A DNA stretch of 64,000 nucleotides from Salmonella bongori NCTC 12419 (GTDB lineage: Bacteria; Pseudomonadota; Gammaproteobacteria; Enterobacterales; Enterobacteriaceae). The stretch lies in the NCBI RefSeq assembly GCF_000252995.1, contig NC_015761.1:248001-312000 (forward strand), read 5' to 3'. Both the position numbers and the translations under genes were made by a program. Within the stretch, counting starts at the first letter, position 1. Every line of letters starts with the position of its first letter. The notes beneath the pieces are model-generated. The model saw nothing but the letters and a program-made list of their open reading frames with translations. It was not told where the DNA came from and did not search any database. Below are positions 1-9,481 of this stretch, in pieces.

Positions 1-93
<93 letters not shown>

Positions 94-215
94 TTGTTCA
101 CTGCAAAGGAATGCATTGGTAGTGTAGCGATGACTTTTGGCGATGCCTTCAGGGATCGCCAGGCCACGCAAAGAGCTGTACCTTCGGGTGCAAATGGGAT
201 GGTAAGGAGTTTATT

Positions 216-701
216 GTGAAAAAGTGGTTATTAGCTGCAGGTCTCGGTTTGGCGATGGTAACGTCCGCACAGGCTGCTGACAAAATTGCGATCGTCAACA
301 TGGGTAATCTGTTCCAACAGGTTGCGCAGAAGACGGGTGTATCCAATACACTGGAAAACGAATTTAAAGGCCGTGCGGCTGAACTGCAAAAAATGGAAAA
401 CGACCTGCAATCTAAAATGCAGCGTCTGCAATCCATGAAGGCAGGTAGCGATCGTTCTAAGCTGGAAAAAGATGTCATGTCTGAGCGCCAGACGTTCGCA
501 CAAAAAGCGCAGGCTTTTGAGAAAGATCGCGCTCGTCGTTCCAACGAAGAACGTGGCAAACTGGTGACGCGTATCCAGACTGCCGTGAAAAAAGTGGCTA
601 ATGACCAGAACATCGATCTGGTCGTAGACGCGAACACCGTTGCTTACAACAGCAGCGATGTGAAAGACATCACCGCTGACGTACTGAAACAGGTTAAATA
701 A
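216..701 (+). CDS. skp: Skp periplasmic chaperone (OmpH)
   Basis: Skp is a 161-residue precursor of the trimeric periplasmic chaperone that holds unfolded outer-membrane proteins for BamA. Residues 1-20 form a signal peptide ending AQA, with mature protein starting ADKIAIV. The middle (about residues 45-130) is rich in Lys, Glu, Gln and Arg with heptad-like spacing, fitting the long coiled-coil tentacles of the family. The start is GTG, set by a TAAGGAG ribosome site seven bases upstream. It lies 122 bases after bamA and three bases before lpxD, so it is probably co-transcribed with both. Confidence 0.97.
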   Translation: MKKWLLAAGLGLAMVTSAQAADKIAIVNMGNLFQQVAQKTGVSNTLENEFKGRAAELQKMENDLQSKMQRLQSMKAGSDRSKLEKDVMSERQTFAQKAQAFEKDRARRSNEERGKLVTRIQTAVKKVANDQNIDLVVDANTVAYNSSDVKDITADVLKQVK

Positions 702-704
702 GTA

Positions 705-1730
705 ATGCCTTCAATTCGACTGGCTGACTTAGCAGAACAGTTGGATGCTGAATTACACGGTGATGGCGATATCGTCATCACCGGCGTTGCGTCCATGCAA
801 TCTGCAACAACAGGCCATATTACGTTCATGGTGAATCCTAAGTACCGTGAACACCTGGGATTATGCCAGGCTTCTGCGGTTGTTATGACGCAGGACTTCC
901 TCCCTTTTGCTAAGAGCGCGGCGCTGGTAGTTAAAAATCCCTACCTGACTTACGCGCGCATGGCGCAAATTTTAGATACCACGCCGCAGCCCGCGCAGGA
1001 TATCGCACCGAGTGCAGTGATTGATGCGACGGCAACGCTGGGTAACAATGTTTCAGTCGGCGCGAATGCGGTGATTGAATCCGGCGTACAACTGGGCGAT
1101 AACGTGATTATCGGCGCCGGATGTTTTGTCGGAAAAAATACCAAAATCGGGGCGGGTTCACGCTTATGGGCGAACGTAACGATTTACCACGACATTCAGA
1201 TCGGTGAGAATTGCCTGATCCAGTCTGGTACGGTGATTGGCGCAGACGGTTTTGGTTACGCTAACGATCGTGGCAATTGGGTGAAGATCCCGCAATTGGG
1301 TCGGGTCATTATCGGCGATCGTGTCGAGATCGGTGCTTGTACCACCATTGACCGTGGCGCGCTGGATGATACTGTTATTGGCAACGGCGTTATTATTGAT
1401 AATCAGTGCCAGATTGCACATAACGTTGTGATTGGCGACAATACGGCGGTTGCCGGTGGCGTCATTATGGCGGGTAGCCTGAAGATTGGCCGTTACTGCA
1501 TGATTGGCGGCGCCAGCGTGATCAATGGGCATATGGAAATATGCGACAAAGTCACGGTAACTGGCATGGGTATGGTGATGCGTCCTATCACGGAACCGGG
1601 CGTCTACTCCTCAGGCATTCCGCTGCAACCCAACAAAGTATGGCGTAAAACGGCTGCGCTGGTGATGAACATTGATGATATGAGCAAGCGTCTCAAAGCC
1701 ATTGAGCGCAAGGTTAATCAACAAGACTAG
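705..1730 (+). CDS. lpxD: LpxD, UDP-3-O-(3-hydroxymyristoyl)glucosamine N-acyltransferase
   Basis: LpxD performs the third step of lipid A synthesis, adding a second 3-hydroxymyristoyl chain from acyl-ACP to UDP-3-O-acylglucosamine in the cytoplasm. The 341-residue product has an N-terminal uridine-binding domain (about 1-100) followed by many hexapeptide repeats of the left-handed beta-helix type (about 100-310) and a short helical tail. His239 in the IAHNV motif matches the known catalytic base. Only three bases separate it from skp, and fabZ and lpxA follow, so this is the usual lipid A operon. Confidence 0.98.
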   Translation: MPSIRLADLAEQLDAELHGDGDIVITGVASMQSATTGHITFMVNPKYREHLGLCQASAVVMTQDFLPFAKSAALVVKNPYLTYARMAQILDTTPQPAQDIAPSAVIDATATLGNNVSVGANAVIESGVQLGDNVIIGAGCFVGKNTKIGAGSRLWANVTIYHDIQIGENCLIQSGTVIGADGFGYANDRGNWVKIPQLGRVIIGDRVEIGACTTIDRGALDDTVIGNGVIIDNQCQIAHNVVIGDNTAVAGGVIMAGSLKIGRYCMIGGASVINGHMEICDKVTVTGMGMVMRPITEPGVYSSGIPLQPNKVWRKTAALVMNIDDMSKRLKAIERKVNQQD

Positions 1731-1835
1731 CGTTCCGCCTTGTCGTTGCCATTCTTTTCCGGCCTGTCACATTCATACGATTGCGGCAGGCCGTGTTATT
1801 ATTGCCTTTTTGTATATTTGGACAGGAAGAGTATT

Positions 1836-2291
1836 TTGACTACTAACACTCATACTCTGCAGATTGAAGAGATTTTAGAGCTTCTGCCGCACCGTTTTCC
1901 GTTTTTACTGGTCGATCGCGTGCTGGACTTTGAAGAAGGGCGTTTTCTGCGTGCGGTGAAAAATGTCTCCGTCAACGAGCCGTTTTTCCAGGGACACTTC
2001 CCTGGCAAACCGATTTTACCAGGCGTACTGATTCTGGAAGCGATGGCGCAGGCAACCGGTATTCTGGCGTTTAAAAGCGTTGGTAAACTGGAACCGGGTG
2101 AACTGTACTATTTCGCGGGTATTGATGAAGCGCGCTTTAAGCGTCCGGTTGTGCCAGGCGATCAGATGATTATGGAAGTCACTTTCGAAAAAACGCGTCG
2201 CGGCCTGACCCGCTTTAAAGGGGTTGCGCTGGTTGACGGTAAAGTGGTGTGCGAAGCAACAATGATGTGTGCTCGTAGCCGGGAGGCCTGA
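1836..2291 (+). CDS. fabZ: FabZ, 3-hydroxyacyl-ACP dehydratase
   Basis: FabZ dehydrates 3-hydroxyacyl-ACP during fatty acid elongation; it competes with LpxA for 3-hydroxymyristoyl-ACP, so it balances phospholipid against lipid A. The 151-residue hot-dog-fold protein carries the active-site His54 (GHFPGKP) and Glu68 (LILEAM). I chose the TTG start at 1836, preceded by AGGAAGAG, because it gives the family length MTTNTHTL; the frame is open back to 1740 but those residues have no family counterpart. lpxA begins three bases after its stop. Confidence 0.96.
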   Translation: MTTNTHTLQIEEILELLPHRFPFLLVDRVLDFEEGRFLRAVKNVSVNEPFFQGHFPGKPILPGVLILEAMAQATGILAFKSVGKLEPGELYYFAGIDEARFKRPVVPGDQMIMEVTFEKTRRGLTRFKGVALVDGKVVCEATMMCARSREA

Positions 2292-2294
2292 TAC

Positions 2295-3083
2295 GTGATT
2301 GATAAATCCGCCTTTATTCATCCTACCGCCATTGTGGAAGACGGTGCTGTACTTGGTGCTAATGTCCACATTGGTCCCTTTTGTATTGTTGGACCGCAGG
2401 TCGAAATTGGTGAGGGAACCGTACTGAAGTCTCATGTGGTCGTGAATGGTCAAACCAAAATCGGCCGCGACAACGAGATTTATCAGTTTGCCTCCATCGG
2501 TGAAGTGAACCAGGATCTGAAATATGCTGGTGAACCAACCCGTGTGGAAATTGGCGATCGTAACCGCATCCGCGAAAGCGTCACCATTCATCGTGGTACA
2601 GTGCAGGGTGGTGGGCTGACGAAGGTGGGCAGCGATAACCTGCTGATGATCAATGCGCATGTCGCACATGATTGTACGGTAGGTAATCGTTGTATCCTCG
2701 CCAATAATGCAACGCTGGCGGGGCACGTATCAGTCGATGATTTTGCGATCATCGGCGGTATGACGGCAGTTCATCAATTTTGCATTATCGGTGCGCATGT
2801 GATGGTTGGCGGCTGCTCCGGCGTGGCGCAGGATGTCCCTCCGTATGTGATTGCACAGGGTAACCATGCGACGCCGTTCGGGGTAAATATCGAAGGATTG
2901 AAACGCCGGGGCTTCAGCCGTGAAGGGCTGCTGGCCATTCGTAATGCTTATAAACTGCTGTATCGCAGCGGTAAAACGCTCGATGAAGCGAAGCTGGAAA
3001 TTGCTGAACTTGCGGAAAAGCATCCGGAAGTGAAGGCGTTTACCGAGTTCTTTGAGCGTTCAACGCGCGGTCCGATTCGTTAA
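2295..3083 (+). CDS. lpxA: LpxA, UDP-N-acetylglucosamine acyltransferase
   Basis: LpxA catalyses the first step of lipid A synthesis, transferring 3-hydroxymyristate from ACP to the 3-OH of UDP-GlcNAc. The 262-residue product shows hexapeptide repeats over residues 1-190 and a C-terminal helical region. His122 and His125 (AHVAHD) match the conserved pair, with His125 the catalytic base in E. coli. The start codon is GTG. The stop codon shares one base with the lpxB start, indicating translational coupling. Confidence 0.98.
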   Translation: MIDKSAFIHPTAIVEDGAVLGANVHIGPFCIVGPQVEIGEGTVLKSHVVVNGQTKIGRDNEIYQFASIGEVNQDLKYAGEPTRVEIGDRNRIRESVTIHRGTVQGGGLTKVGSDNLLMINAHVAHDCTVGNRCILANNATLAGHVSVDDFAIIGGMTAVHQFCIIGAHVMVGGCSGVAQDVPPYVIAQGNHATPFGVNIEGLKRRGFSREGLLAIRNAYKLLYRSGKTLDEAKLEIAELAEKHPEVKAFTEFFERSTRGPIR

Positions 3084-4231
3084 TGGCGGCACAGCGTCCT
3101 TTAACGATTGCCCTGGTCGCCGGCGAAACGTCCGGCGATATTCTTGGCGCAGGCTTAATTCGTGCGCTGAAAGCGCGTGTACCCAATGCCCGTTTTGTGG
3201 GCGTTGCGGGGCCGCGTATGCAGGCTGAAGGGTGTGAAGCCTGGTACGAAATGGAAGAGTTGGCGGTGATGGGCATTGTTGAAGTGCTTGGACGTTTACG
3301 CCGTTTGTTGCATATCCGCGCCGATCTGACCCGCCGTTTTACCGCGCTTAAGCCGGATGTCTTTGTCGGGATTGATGCCCCTGATTTCAACATTACCCTC
3401 GAAGGTAACCTGAAAAAACAGGGCATTAAGACCATTCATTATGTCAGCCCGTCCGTTTGGGCCTGGCGACAGAAACGCGTTTTCAAAATAGGTAGATCCA
3501 CCGATATGGTGCTGGCTTTTCTGCCTTTCGAAAAAGCGTTTTACGATAAATTTAACGTCCCGTGCCGCTTTATCGGTCACACCATGGCGGATGCCATGCC
3601 GCTGGATCCGGATAAAAATGCGGCACGCGATATGCTCGGCATTGCGCATGATGCCCACTGCCTGGCGCTGCTTCCGGGAAGCCGGGGCGCAGAAGTTGAA
3701 ATGCTCAGTGCAGATTTTCTGAAAACCGCGCAATTGCTGCGACAGCGTTACCCCGATCTGGAGGTGGTGGTGCCGTTAGTGAACGCGAAACGCCGCGAAC
3801 AGTTTGAAAAAATCAAAGCAGCGGTTGCGCCGGATCTCGCCGTTCATTTACTGGATGGCATGGGGCGTGAAGCGATGGTTGCCAGCGATGCGGCTCTGCT
3901 GGCCTCGGGTACGGCGGCGCTGGAGTGCATGTTGGCAAAATGCCCGATGGTAGTGGGATATCGCATGAAACCCTTCACCTTCTGGCTGGCGAAACGTCTG
4001 GTGAAAACCGAGTATGTGTCGTTGCCTAACCTGCTGGCGGGTAGAGCGCTGGTGAAAGAGCTGTTGCAGGAGGAGTGCGAGCCGCAGCGGCTGGCGGAGG
4101 CCTTGCTGCCGTTGTTAGCGAACGGTAAAACCAGCCATGAAATGCATGATACGTTCCGCGAACTGCACCAGCAGATCCGCTGCAATGCTGATGAGCAGGC
4201 GGCGGACGCGGTTCTGGAGTTAGCACGATGA
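3083..4231 (+). CDS. lpxB: LpxB, lipid A disaccharide synthase
   Basis: LpxB joins UDP-2,3-diacylglucosamine to lipid X to make the beta-1,6-linked tetra-acyl disaccharide of lipid A at the inner face of the inner membrane. The 382-residue product is the usual length and has the GT-B family N-terminal AGETSGDILG motif and the LLPGSRGAEV segment at the start of the C-terminal half. It overlaps lpxA by one base and rnhB by four bases (ATGA), so the cluster is tightly coupled. Confidence 0.98.
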   Translation: MAAQRPLTIALVAGETSGDILGAGLIRALKARVPNARFVGVAGPRMQAEGCEAWYEMEELAVMGIVEVLGRLRRLLHIRADLTRRFTALKPDVFVGIDAPDFNITLEGNLKKQGIKTIHYVSPSVWAWRQKRVFKIGRSTDMVLAFLPFEKAFYDKFNVPCRFIGHTMADAMPLDPDKNAARDMLGIAHDAHCLALLPGSRGAEVEMLSADFLKTAQLLRQRYPDLEVVVPLVNAKRREQFEKIKAAVAPDLAVHLLDGMGREAMVASDAALLASGTAALECMLAKCPMVVGYRMKPFTFWLAKRLVKTEYVSLPNLLAGRALVKELLQEECEPQRLAEALLPLLANGKTSHEMHDTFRELHQQIRCNADEQAADAVLELAR

Positions 4232-4824
4232 TAGAATTTGTTTATCCGCACACGCATTTAGTGGCGGGTGTAGATGAGGTGGGCCGTGGCCCGCTGGTAG
4301 GCGCGGTCGTCACCGCCGCCGTAATCCTCGATCCGGCGCGTCCGATCGTTGGTCTTAATGATTCCAAAAAACTTTCAGAAAAACGCCGCCTTGCGCTGTA
4401 TGACGAGATTAAAGAAAAGGCGTTAAGCTGGAGTCTGGGACGCGCGGAACCGCATGAAATCGATGAGCTAAACATTTTGCACGCCACGATGCTCGCTATG
4501 CAGCGCGCTGTCGCAGGCCTGCATATTGCGCCAGAATATGTGCTGATTGATGGCAATCGTTGTCCGGCTCTGCCGGTGCCGTCGATGGCGGTCGTCAAAG
4601 GGGACAGCCGGGTGGCGGAGATTAGCGCGGCGTCTATTCTGGCGAAAGTCACCCGCGACGCAGAAATGGCGGCGCTGGATATCGTTTTTCCTCAGTATGG
4701 CTTTGCGCAGCACAAAGGCTATCCAACCGCTTTTCATCTGGAAAAGTTGGCACAGTATGGCGCGACGGCGCACCACCGACGCAGCTTTGCGCCAGTTAAA
4801 CGCGCTCTGGGACTTGCGTCCTGA
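4228..4824 (+). CDS. rnhB: RnhB, ribonuclease HII
   Basis: RnhB cleaves the RNA strand of RNA-DNA hybrids and nicks at single ribonucleotides misinserted in DNA, starting ribonucleotide excision repair. The 198-residue product has the N-terminal AGVDEVGRGPLVG motif that carries the first two acidic metal ligands, and the later LIDGN and GDS segments of the family. It starts inside the lpxB stop codon (ATGA overlap) and is followed 23 bases later by dnaE, the conserved enterobacterial order. Confidence 0.97.
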   Translation: MIEFVYPHTHLVAGVDEVGRGPLVGAVVTAAVILDPARPIVGLNDSKKLSEKRRLALYDEIKEKALSWSLGRAEPHEIDELNILHATMLAMQRAVAGLHIAPEYVLIDGNRCPALPVPSMAVVKGDSRVAEISAASILAKVTRDAEMAALDIVFPQYGFAQHKGYPTAFHLEKLAQYGATAHHRRSFAPVKRALGLAS

Positions 4825-4847
4825 TTCTTGTATCGAGAAATCTGAAG

Positions 4848-7800
4848 ATGTCTGAACCACGTTTCGTCCACCTGCGGGTGCACAGCGACTACTCTATGAT
4901 CGATGGGTTGGCAAAAACCGGGCCGCTGGTGAAAAAGGCGGCCTCATTAGGTATGCCTGCGCTGGCGATCACCGATTTTACCAACCTCTGCGGTCTGGTG
5001 AAGTTCTACGGAGCGGGTCATGGTGCAGGCATTAAACCCATTGTCGGCGCTGACTTTCATGTTCGTAGCGAGTTGTTGGCCGATGAACTGACGCAGTTGA
5101 CCGTACTCGCGGCCAATAACACAGGTTATCAAAACCTGACGTTATTGATATCAAAAGCCTATCAGCGCGGTTACGGTGCTGAAGGCCCGGTAATTGACCG
5201 GGAATGGCTGGCGGAACTCAAAGAAGGGTTGATTCTGCTGTCTGGCGGGCGAATGGGCGACGTCGGGCGCAGCCTGTTACGTGGCAATAATGCCCTGGTT
5301 GAAGAGTGCGTGGCATTCTATGAAGCGCACTTCCCCGATCGTTACTTTCTCGAACTGATCCGTACCGGCAGGCAAGACGAAGAAACATATCTTCACGCTG
5401 CTGTCGCACTGGCGGAGGCGCGGGGGTTGCCGGTCGTAGCGACCAACGATGTCCGTTTCCTTGAAAGCGAGGATTTTGACGCGCATGAAATTCGTGTCGC
5501 GATCCACGACGGTTTCACGCTGGACGATCCTAAACGTCCGCGAAACTACTCACCGCAGCAATATATGCGCAGCATCGATGAGATGTGTGAGCTGTTTTCC
5601 GATATTCCGGAAGCGCTGGAAAACACTGTTGAGATTGCCAAACGTTGTAATGTCACGGTGCGTTTGGGTGAGTATTTCCTGCCGCAGTTTCCGACCGGTG
5701 ATATGACCACTGAAGACTATCTGGTCAAAAAAGCGAAAGAGGGGCTTGAAGAGCGCCTGGCGTTCCTGTTCCCGGATGAAGAAGAACGTAAAAAACGCCG
5801 TCCAGAGTATGATGAGCGCCTGGATATTGAACTCCAGGTTATCAACCAGATGGGATTCCCCGGCTACTTCCTCATTGTAATGGAGTTTATCCAGTGGTCA
5901 AAAGATAACGGAGTGCCAGTGGGGCCGGGGCGTGGGTCCGGGGCTGGATCGCTGGTGGCCTACGCGCTGAAAATTACCGACCTTGATCCGCTGGAATTTG
6001 ACCTGCTGTTCGAACGTTTCCTTAACCCGGAGCGTGTCTCGATGCCTGACTTTGACGTTGACTTCTGTATGGAGAAACGCGATCAGGTGATTGAGCACGT
6101 CGCGGACATGTACGGACGTGATGCGGTATCGCAAATTATTACCTTCGGTACGATGGCGGCGAAAGCGGTTATCCGTGACGTGGGGCGTGTGTTGGGCCAT
6201 CCTTACGGCTTTGTGGACCGTATTTCCAAGCTGGTGCCGCCTGATCCGGGCATGACGCTGGCAAAAGCCTTCGAAGCGGAACCACAATTGCCTGAGATTT
6301 ATGAGGCAGATGAAGAGGTCAGAGCGCTGATCGACATGGCGCGTAAGCTGGAAGGCGTCACGCGTAACGCCGGGAAGCACGCCGGCGGCGTGGTAATTGC
6401 GCCGACCAAAATTACTGACTTTGCGCCGCTTTACTGTGATGAAGAGGGCAAACATCCGGTTACTCAGTTTGATAAAAGTGACGTGGAATACGCCGGGCTG
6501 GTGAAGTTTGACTTCCTCGGCCTGCGTACCCTGACCATCATCAACTGGGCGCTGGAGATGATCAACAAGCGGCGCGAGAAGAACGGCGAGCCGCCGCTGG
6601 ACATCGCCGCCATCCCGCTGGACGATAAAAAAAGCTTCGACATGCTGCAGCGCTCGGAAACCACGGCGGTGTTCCAGCTTGAATCGCGCGGCATGAAAGA
6701 CCTGATCAAACGTCTGCAGCCAGACTGCTTTGAAGATATGATCGCCCTCGTGGCGTTGTTCCGTCCAGGTCCGTTGCAGTCAGGGATGGTTGATAACTTT
6801 ATTGACCGTAAGCATGGTCGTGAAGAACTCTCTTATCCGGACGTTCAGTGGCAGCATGAAAGCCTGAAACCGGTACTGGAGCCGACCTACGGCATTATCC
6901 TGTATCAGGAACAGGTGATGCAGATAGCGCAGGTACTTTCCGGCTATACCCTCGGTGGCGCGGATATGCTGCGTCGTGCGATGGGTAAGAAAAAGCCGGA
7001 GGAGATGGCCAAACAGCGGTCCGTCTTTGAGGAAGGCGCGAAAAAGAATGGTATTGACGGCGAACTGGCGATGAAAATCTTTGACCTGGTGGAGAAATTC
7101 GCCGGTTACGGGTTTAACAAATCACACTCTGCCGCTTATGCGTTAGTGTCTTACCAGACGCTATGGCTGAAGGCGCACTATCCGGCGGAATTTATGGCGG
7201 CGGTGATGACAGCCGATATGGACAACACCGAGAAAGTTGTAGGCCTGGTAGATGAATGCTGGCGGATGGGGCTAAAAATTCTGCCGCCGGATATTAACTC
7301 CGGATTATACCATTTCCACGTTAACGATGATGGGGAGATTGTCTACGGGATTGGCGCGATCAAAGGCGTCGGCGAAGGGCCGATCGAGGCGATTATTGAG
7401 GCGCGTAACAATGGCGGCTATTTTCGCGAGTTGTTTGATCTGTGTGCGCGGACCGATACCAAAAAGCTCAACCGCCGGGTGCTGGAAAAACTGATCATGT
7501 CCGGGGCGTTTGATCGGTTGGGACCGCACCGCGCCGCGCTGATGAACTCGCTGGGCGATGCGCTAAAAGCTGCCGACCAGCACGCTAAAGCGGAAGCCAT
7601 CGGGCAGGCGGATATGTTCGGCGTGTTGGCGGAAGAGCCGGAGCAAATTGAACAATCCTACGCCAGCTGCCAGCCGTGGCCGGAGCAGGTGGTGTTAGAT
7701 GGGGAACGTGAAACGTTGGGGCTGTACCTGACGGGCCACCCCATCAATCAGTATCTAAAAGAAATTGAGCGCTATGTCGGCGGGGTAAGGCTCAAAGACA

Positions 7801-8330
7801 TGCATCCGACGGAACGTGGTAAAGTTACCACGGCTGCGGGGCTCGTAATTGCCGCAAGGGTTATGGTCACCAAGCGTGGCAATCGTATCGGCATCTGTAC
7901 TCTGGATGACCGTTCCGGGCGTCTGGAAGTGATGTTATTTACCGACGCGCTGGATAAATATCAGCAGCTGCTGGAAAAAGACCGCATACTTATCGTCAGC
8001 GGACAGGTCAGCTTTGATGACTTCAGTGGGGGGCTTAAAATGACCGCCCGCGAAGTGATGGATATTGACGAAGCTCGCGAAAAATACGCTCGCGGGCTTG
8101 CTATCTCGCTGACGGACAGGCAAATTGATGACCAGCTTTTAAACCGACTCCGTCAGTCTCTGGAACCCCACCGCTCGGGGACCATTCCAGTACATCTCTA
8201 CTATCAGAGGGCGGATGCGCGCGCGCGGCTGCGTTTTGGCGCAACGTGGCGTGTCTCTCCGAGCGATCGTTTATTAAACGATCTCCGTGGCCTCATTGGT
8301 TCGGAGCAGGTGGAACTGGAGTTTGACTAA
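4848..8330 (+). CDS. dnaE: DnaE, DNA polymerase III alpha subunit
   Basis: This is the replicative polymerase subunit of the Pol III holoenzyme. The 1160-residue length equals the E. coli protein. An N-terminal PHP domain begins HLRVHSDYSMIDG; the palm contains PDFDVDF with Asp401 and Asp403, the catalytic metal ligands; a helix-hairpin-helix and an OB fold (around residues 990-1075) precede the C-terminal tau-binding region. accA follows after 12 bases. Nothing looks altered or truncated. Confidence 0.98.
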   Translation: MSEPRFVHLRVHSDYSMIDGLAKTGPLVKKAASLGMPALAITDFTNLCGLVKFYGAGHGAGIKPIVGADFHVRSELLADELTQLTVLAANNTGYQNLTLLISKAYQRGYGAEGPVIDREWLAELKEGLILLSGGRMGDVGRSLLRGNNALVEECVAFYEAHFPDRYFLELIRTGRQDEETYLHAAVALAEARGLPVVATNDVRFLESEDFDAHEIRVAIHDGFTLDDPKRPRNYSPQQYMRSIDEMCELFSDIPEALENTVEIAKRCNVTVRLGEYFLPQFPTGDMTTEDYLVKKAKEGLEERLAFLFPDEEERKKRRPEYDERLDIELQVINQMGFPGYFLIVMEFIQWSKDNGVPVGPGRGSGAGSLVAYALKITDLDPLEFDLLFERFLNPERVSMPDFDVDFCMEKRDQVIEHVADMYGRDAVSQIITFGTMAAKAVIRDVGRVLGHPYGFVDRISKLVPPDPGMTLAKAFEAEPQLPEIYEADEEVRALIDMARKLEGVTRNAGKHAGGVVIAPTKITDFAPLYCDEEGKHPVTQFDKSDVEYAGLVKFDFLGLRTLTIINWALEMINKRREKNGEPPLDIAAIPLDDKKSFDMLQRSETTAVFQLESRGMKDLIKRLQPDCFEDMIALVALFRPGPLQSGMVDNFIDRKHGREELSYPDVQWQHESLKPVLEPTYGIILYQEQVMQIAQVLSGYTLGGADMLRRAMGKKKPEEMAKQRSVFEEGAKKNGIDGELAMKIFDLVEKFAGYGFNKSHSAAYALVSYQTLWLKAHYPAEFMAAVMTADMDNTEKVVGLVDECWRMGLKILPPDINSGLYHFHVNDDGEIVYGIGAIKGVGEGPIEAIIEARNNGGYFRELFDLCARTDTKKLNRRVLEKLIMSGAFDRLGPHRAALMNSLGDALKAADQHAKAEAIGQADMFGVLAEEPEQIEQSYASCQPWPEQVVLDGERETLGLYLTGHPINQYLKEIERYVGGVRLKDMHPTERGKVTTAAGLVIAARVMVTKRGNRIGICTLDDRSGRLEVMLFTDALDKYQQLLEKDRILIVSGQVSFDDFSGGLKMTAREVMDIDEAREKYARGLAISLTDRQIDDQLLNRLRQSLEPHRSGTIPVHLYYQRADARARLRFGATWRVSPSDRLLNDLRGLIGSEQVELEFD

Positions 8331-8342
8331 TACAGGAATACT

Positions 8343-9302
8343 ATGAGTCTGAATTTCCTTGATTTTGAACAGCCGATAGCAGAGCTGGAAGCGAAAATCG
8401 ATTCTCTGACTGCGGTAAGCCGCCAGGATGAGAAACTGGATATTAATATCGATGAAGAAGTCCATCGCCTGCGCGAAAAAAGCGTAGAACTAACGCGCAA
8501 AATCTTCGCCGATCTTGGCGCATGGCAGGTTGCCCAACTGGCGCGCCACCCACAGCGTCCGTACACTCTGGATTATGTTCGCCTGGCGTTTGATGAATTT
8601 GATGAGCTGGCGGGCGATCGCGCCTATGCTGATGACAAAGCCATTGTCGGCGGTATCGCGCGTCTGGAAGGACGTCCGGTGATGGTTATTGGTCATCAAA
8701 AAGGCCGTGAAACCAAAGAAAAGATTCGGCGTAACTTTGGGATGCCGGCACCGGAAGGCTACCGCAAAGCGCTGCGCCTGATGGAAATGGCTGAACGTTT
8801 CAACATGCCGATTATCACCTTCATCGACACCCCGGGGGCTTACCCTGGCGTGGGCGCGGAAGAGCGTGGTCAGTCTGAAGCGATTGCCCGTAACCTACGT
8901 GAAATGTCGCGTCTGAACGTGCCAATTATCTGTACTGTGATTGGTGAAGGCGGTTCCGGCGGCGCATTGGCGATTGGCGTGGGTGATAAAGTGAATATGC
9001 TGCAATACAGCACCTATTCCGTTATCTCTCCGGAAGGTTGCGCCTCTATTTTGTGGAAAAGCGCCGACAAAGCGCCATTGGCTGCTGAAGCGATGGGCAT
9101 CATCGCGCCGCGTCTGAAAGAGCTGAAGCTAATCGATTCCATCATTCCGGAGCCGCTGGGCGGCGCGCACCGTAATCCGGAAGCGATGGCGGCATCGCTA
9201 AAAGCGCAACTGCTGGAAGATTTAGCCGATCTTGATGTGTTAAGCACCGATGATTTAAAAAATCGTCGTTATCAGCGTTTGATGAGCTACGGTTACGCCT
9301 GA
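8343..9302 (+). CDS. accA: AccA, acetyl-CoA carboxylase carboxyltransferase alpha subunit
   Basis: AccA with AccD forms the carboxyltransferase half of acetyl-CoA carboxylase, moving the carboxyl group from biotin to acetyl-CoA to make malonyl-CoA, the committed step of fatty acid synthesis. The 319-residue product has the usual length and the glycine-rich GEGGSGGALAIGVGD crotonase-like segment. It closes the bamA-accA cluster: a strong intrinsic terminator follows the stop by about 20 bases. Confidence 0.98.
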   Translation: MSLNFLDFEQPIAELEAKIDSLTAVSRQDEKLDINIDEEVHRLREKSVELTRKIFADLGAWQVAQLARHPQRPYTLDYVRLAFDEFDELAGDRAYADDKAIVGGIARLEGRPVMVIGHQKGRETKEKIRRNFGMPAPEGYRKALRLMEMAERFNMPIITFIDTPGAYPGVGAEERGQSEAIARNLREMSRLNVPIICTVIGEGGSGGALAIGVGDKVNMLQYSTYSVISPEGCASILWKSADKAPLAAEAMGIIAPRLKELKLIDSIIPEPLGGAHRNPEAMAASLKAQLLEDLADLDVLSTDDLKNRRYQRLMSYGYA

Positions 9303-9321
9303 TCATTTCTCTCATTTTTTC

Positions 9322-9353
9322 AAAGAGGCCGGATTATCCGGCCTCTTTTTTTT
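9322..9353 (+). terminator. Intrinsic terminator after accA
   Basis: A perfect nine-base GC-rich stem (GAGGCCGGA / TCCGGCCTC) with a three-base loop is followed by a run of eight T. It lies 20 bases past the accA stop and ends the lipid A / dnaE / accA transcription unit. Confidence 0.93.
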
Positions 9354-9481
9354 GGCTGAGGAAAAATGAGACGCTGATGCGCTGATGTGATTAAACGCGA
9401 CGGCGTGTTCTCCCTGACACTGTAGCAACTGCCAGGCGTGTGGCCAGGGCAGGCAGTGAACTACCCTTCAAGGAGAAAATT

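Noticed and set aside
2016..2726. 236-codon minus-strand frame across fabZ and lpxA
   Set aside because: It is the antisense shadow of two well-identified genes; the His-rich translation reflects reversed codons.
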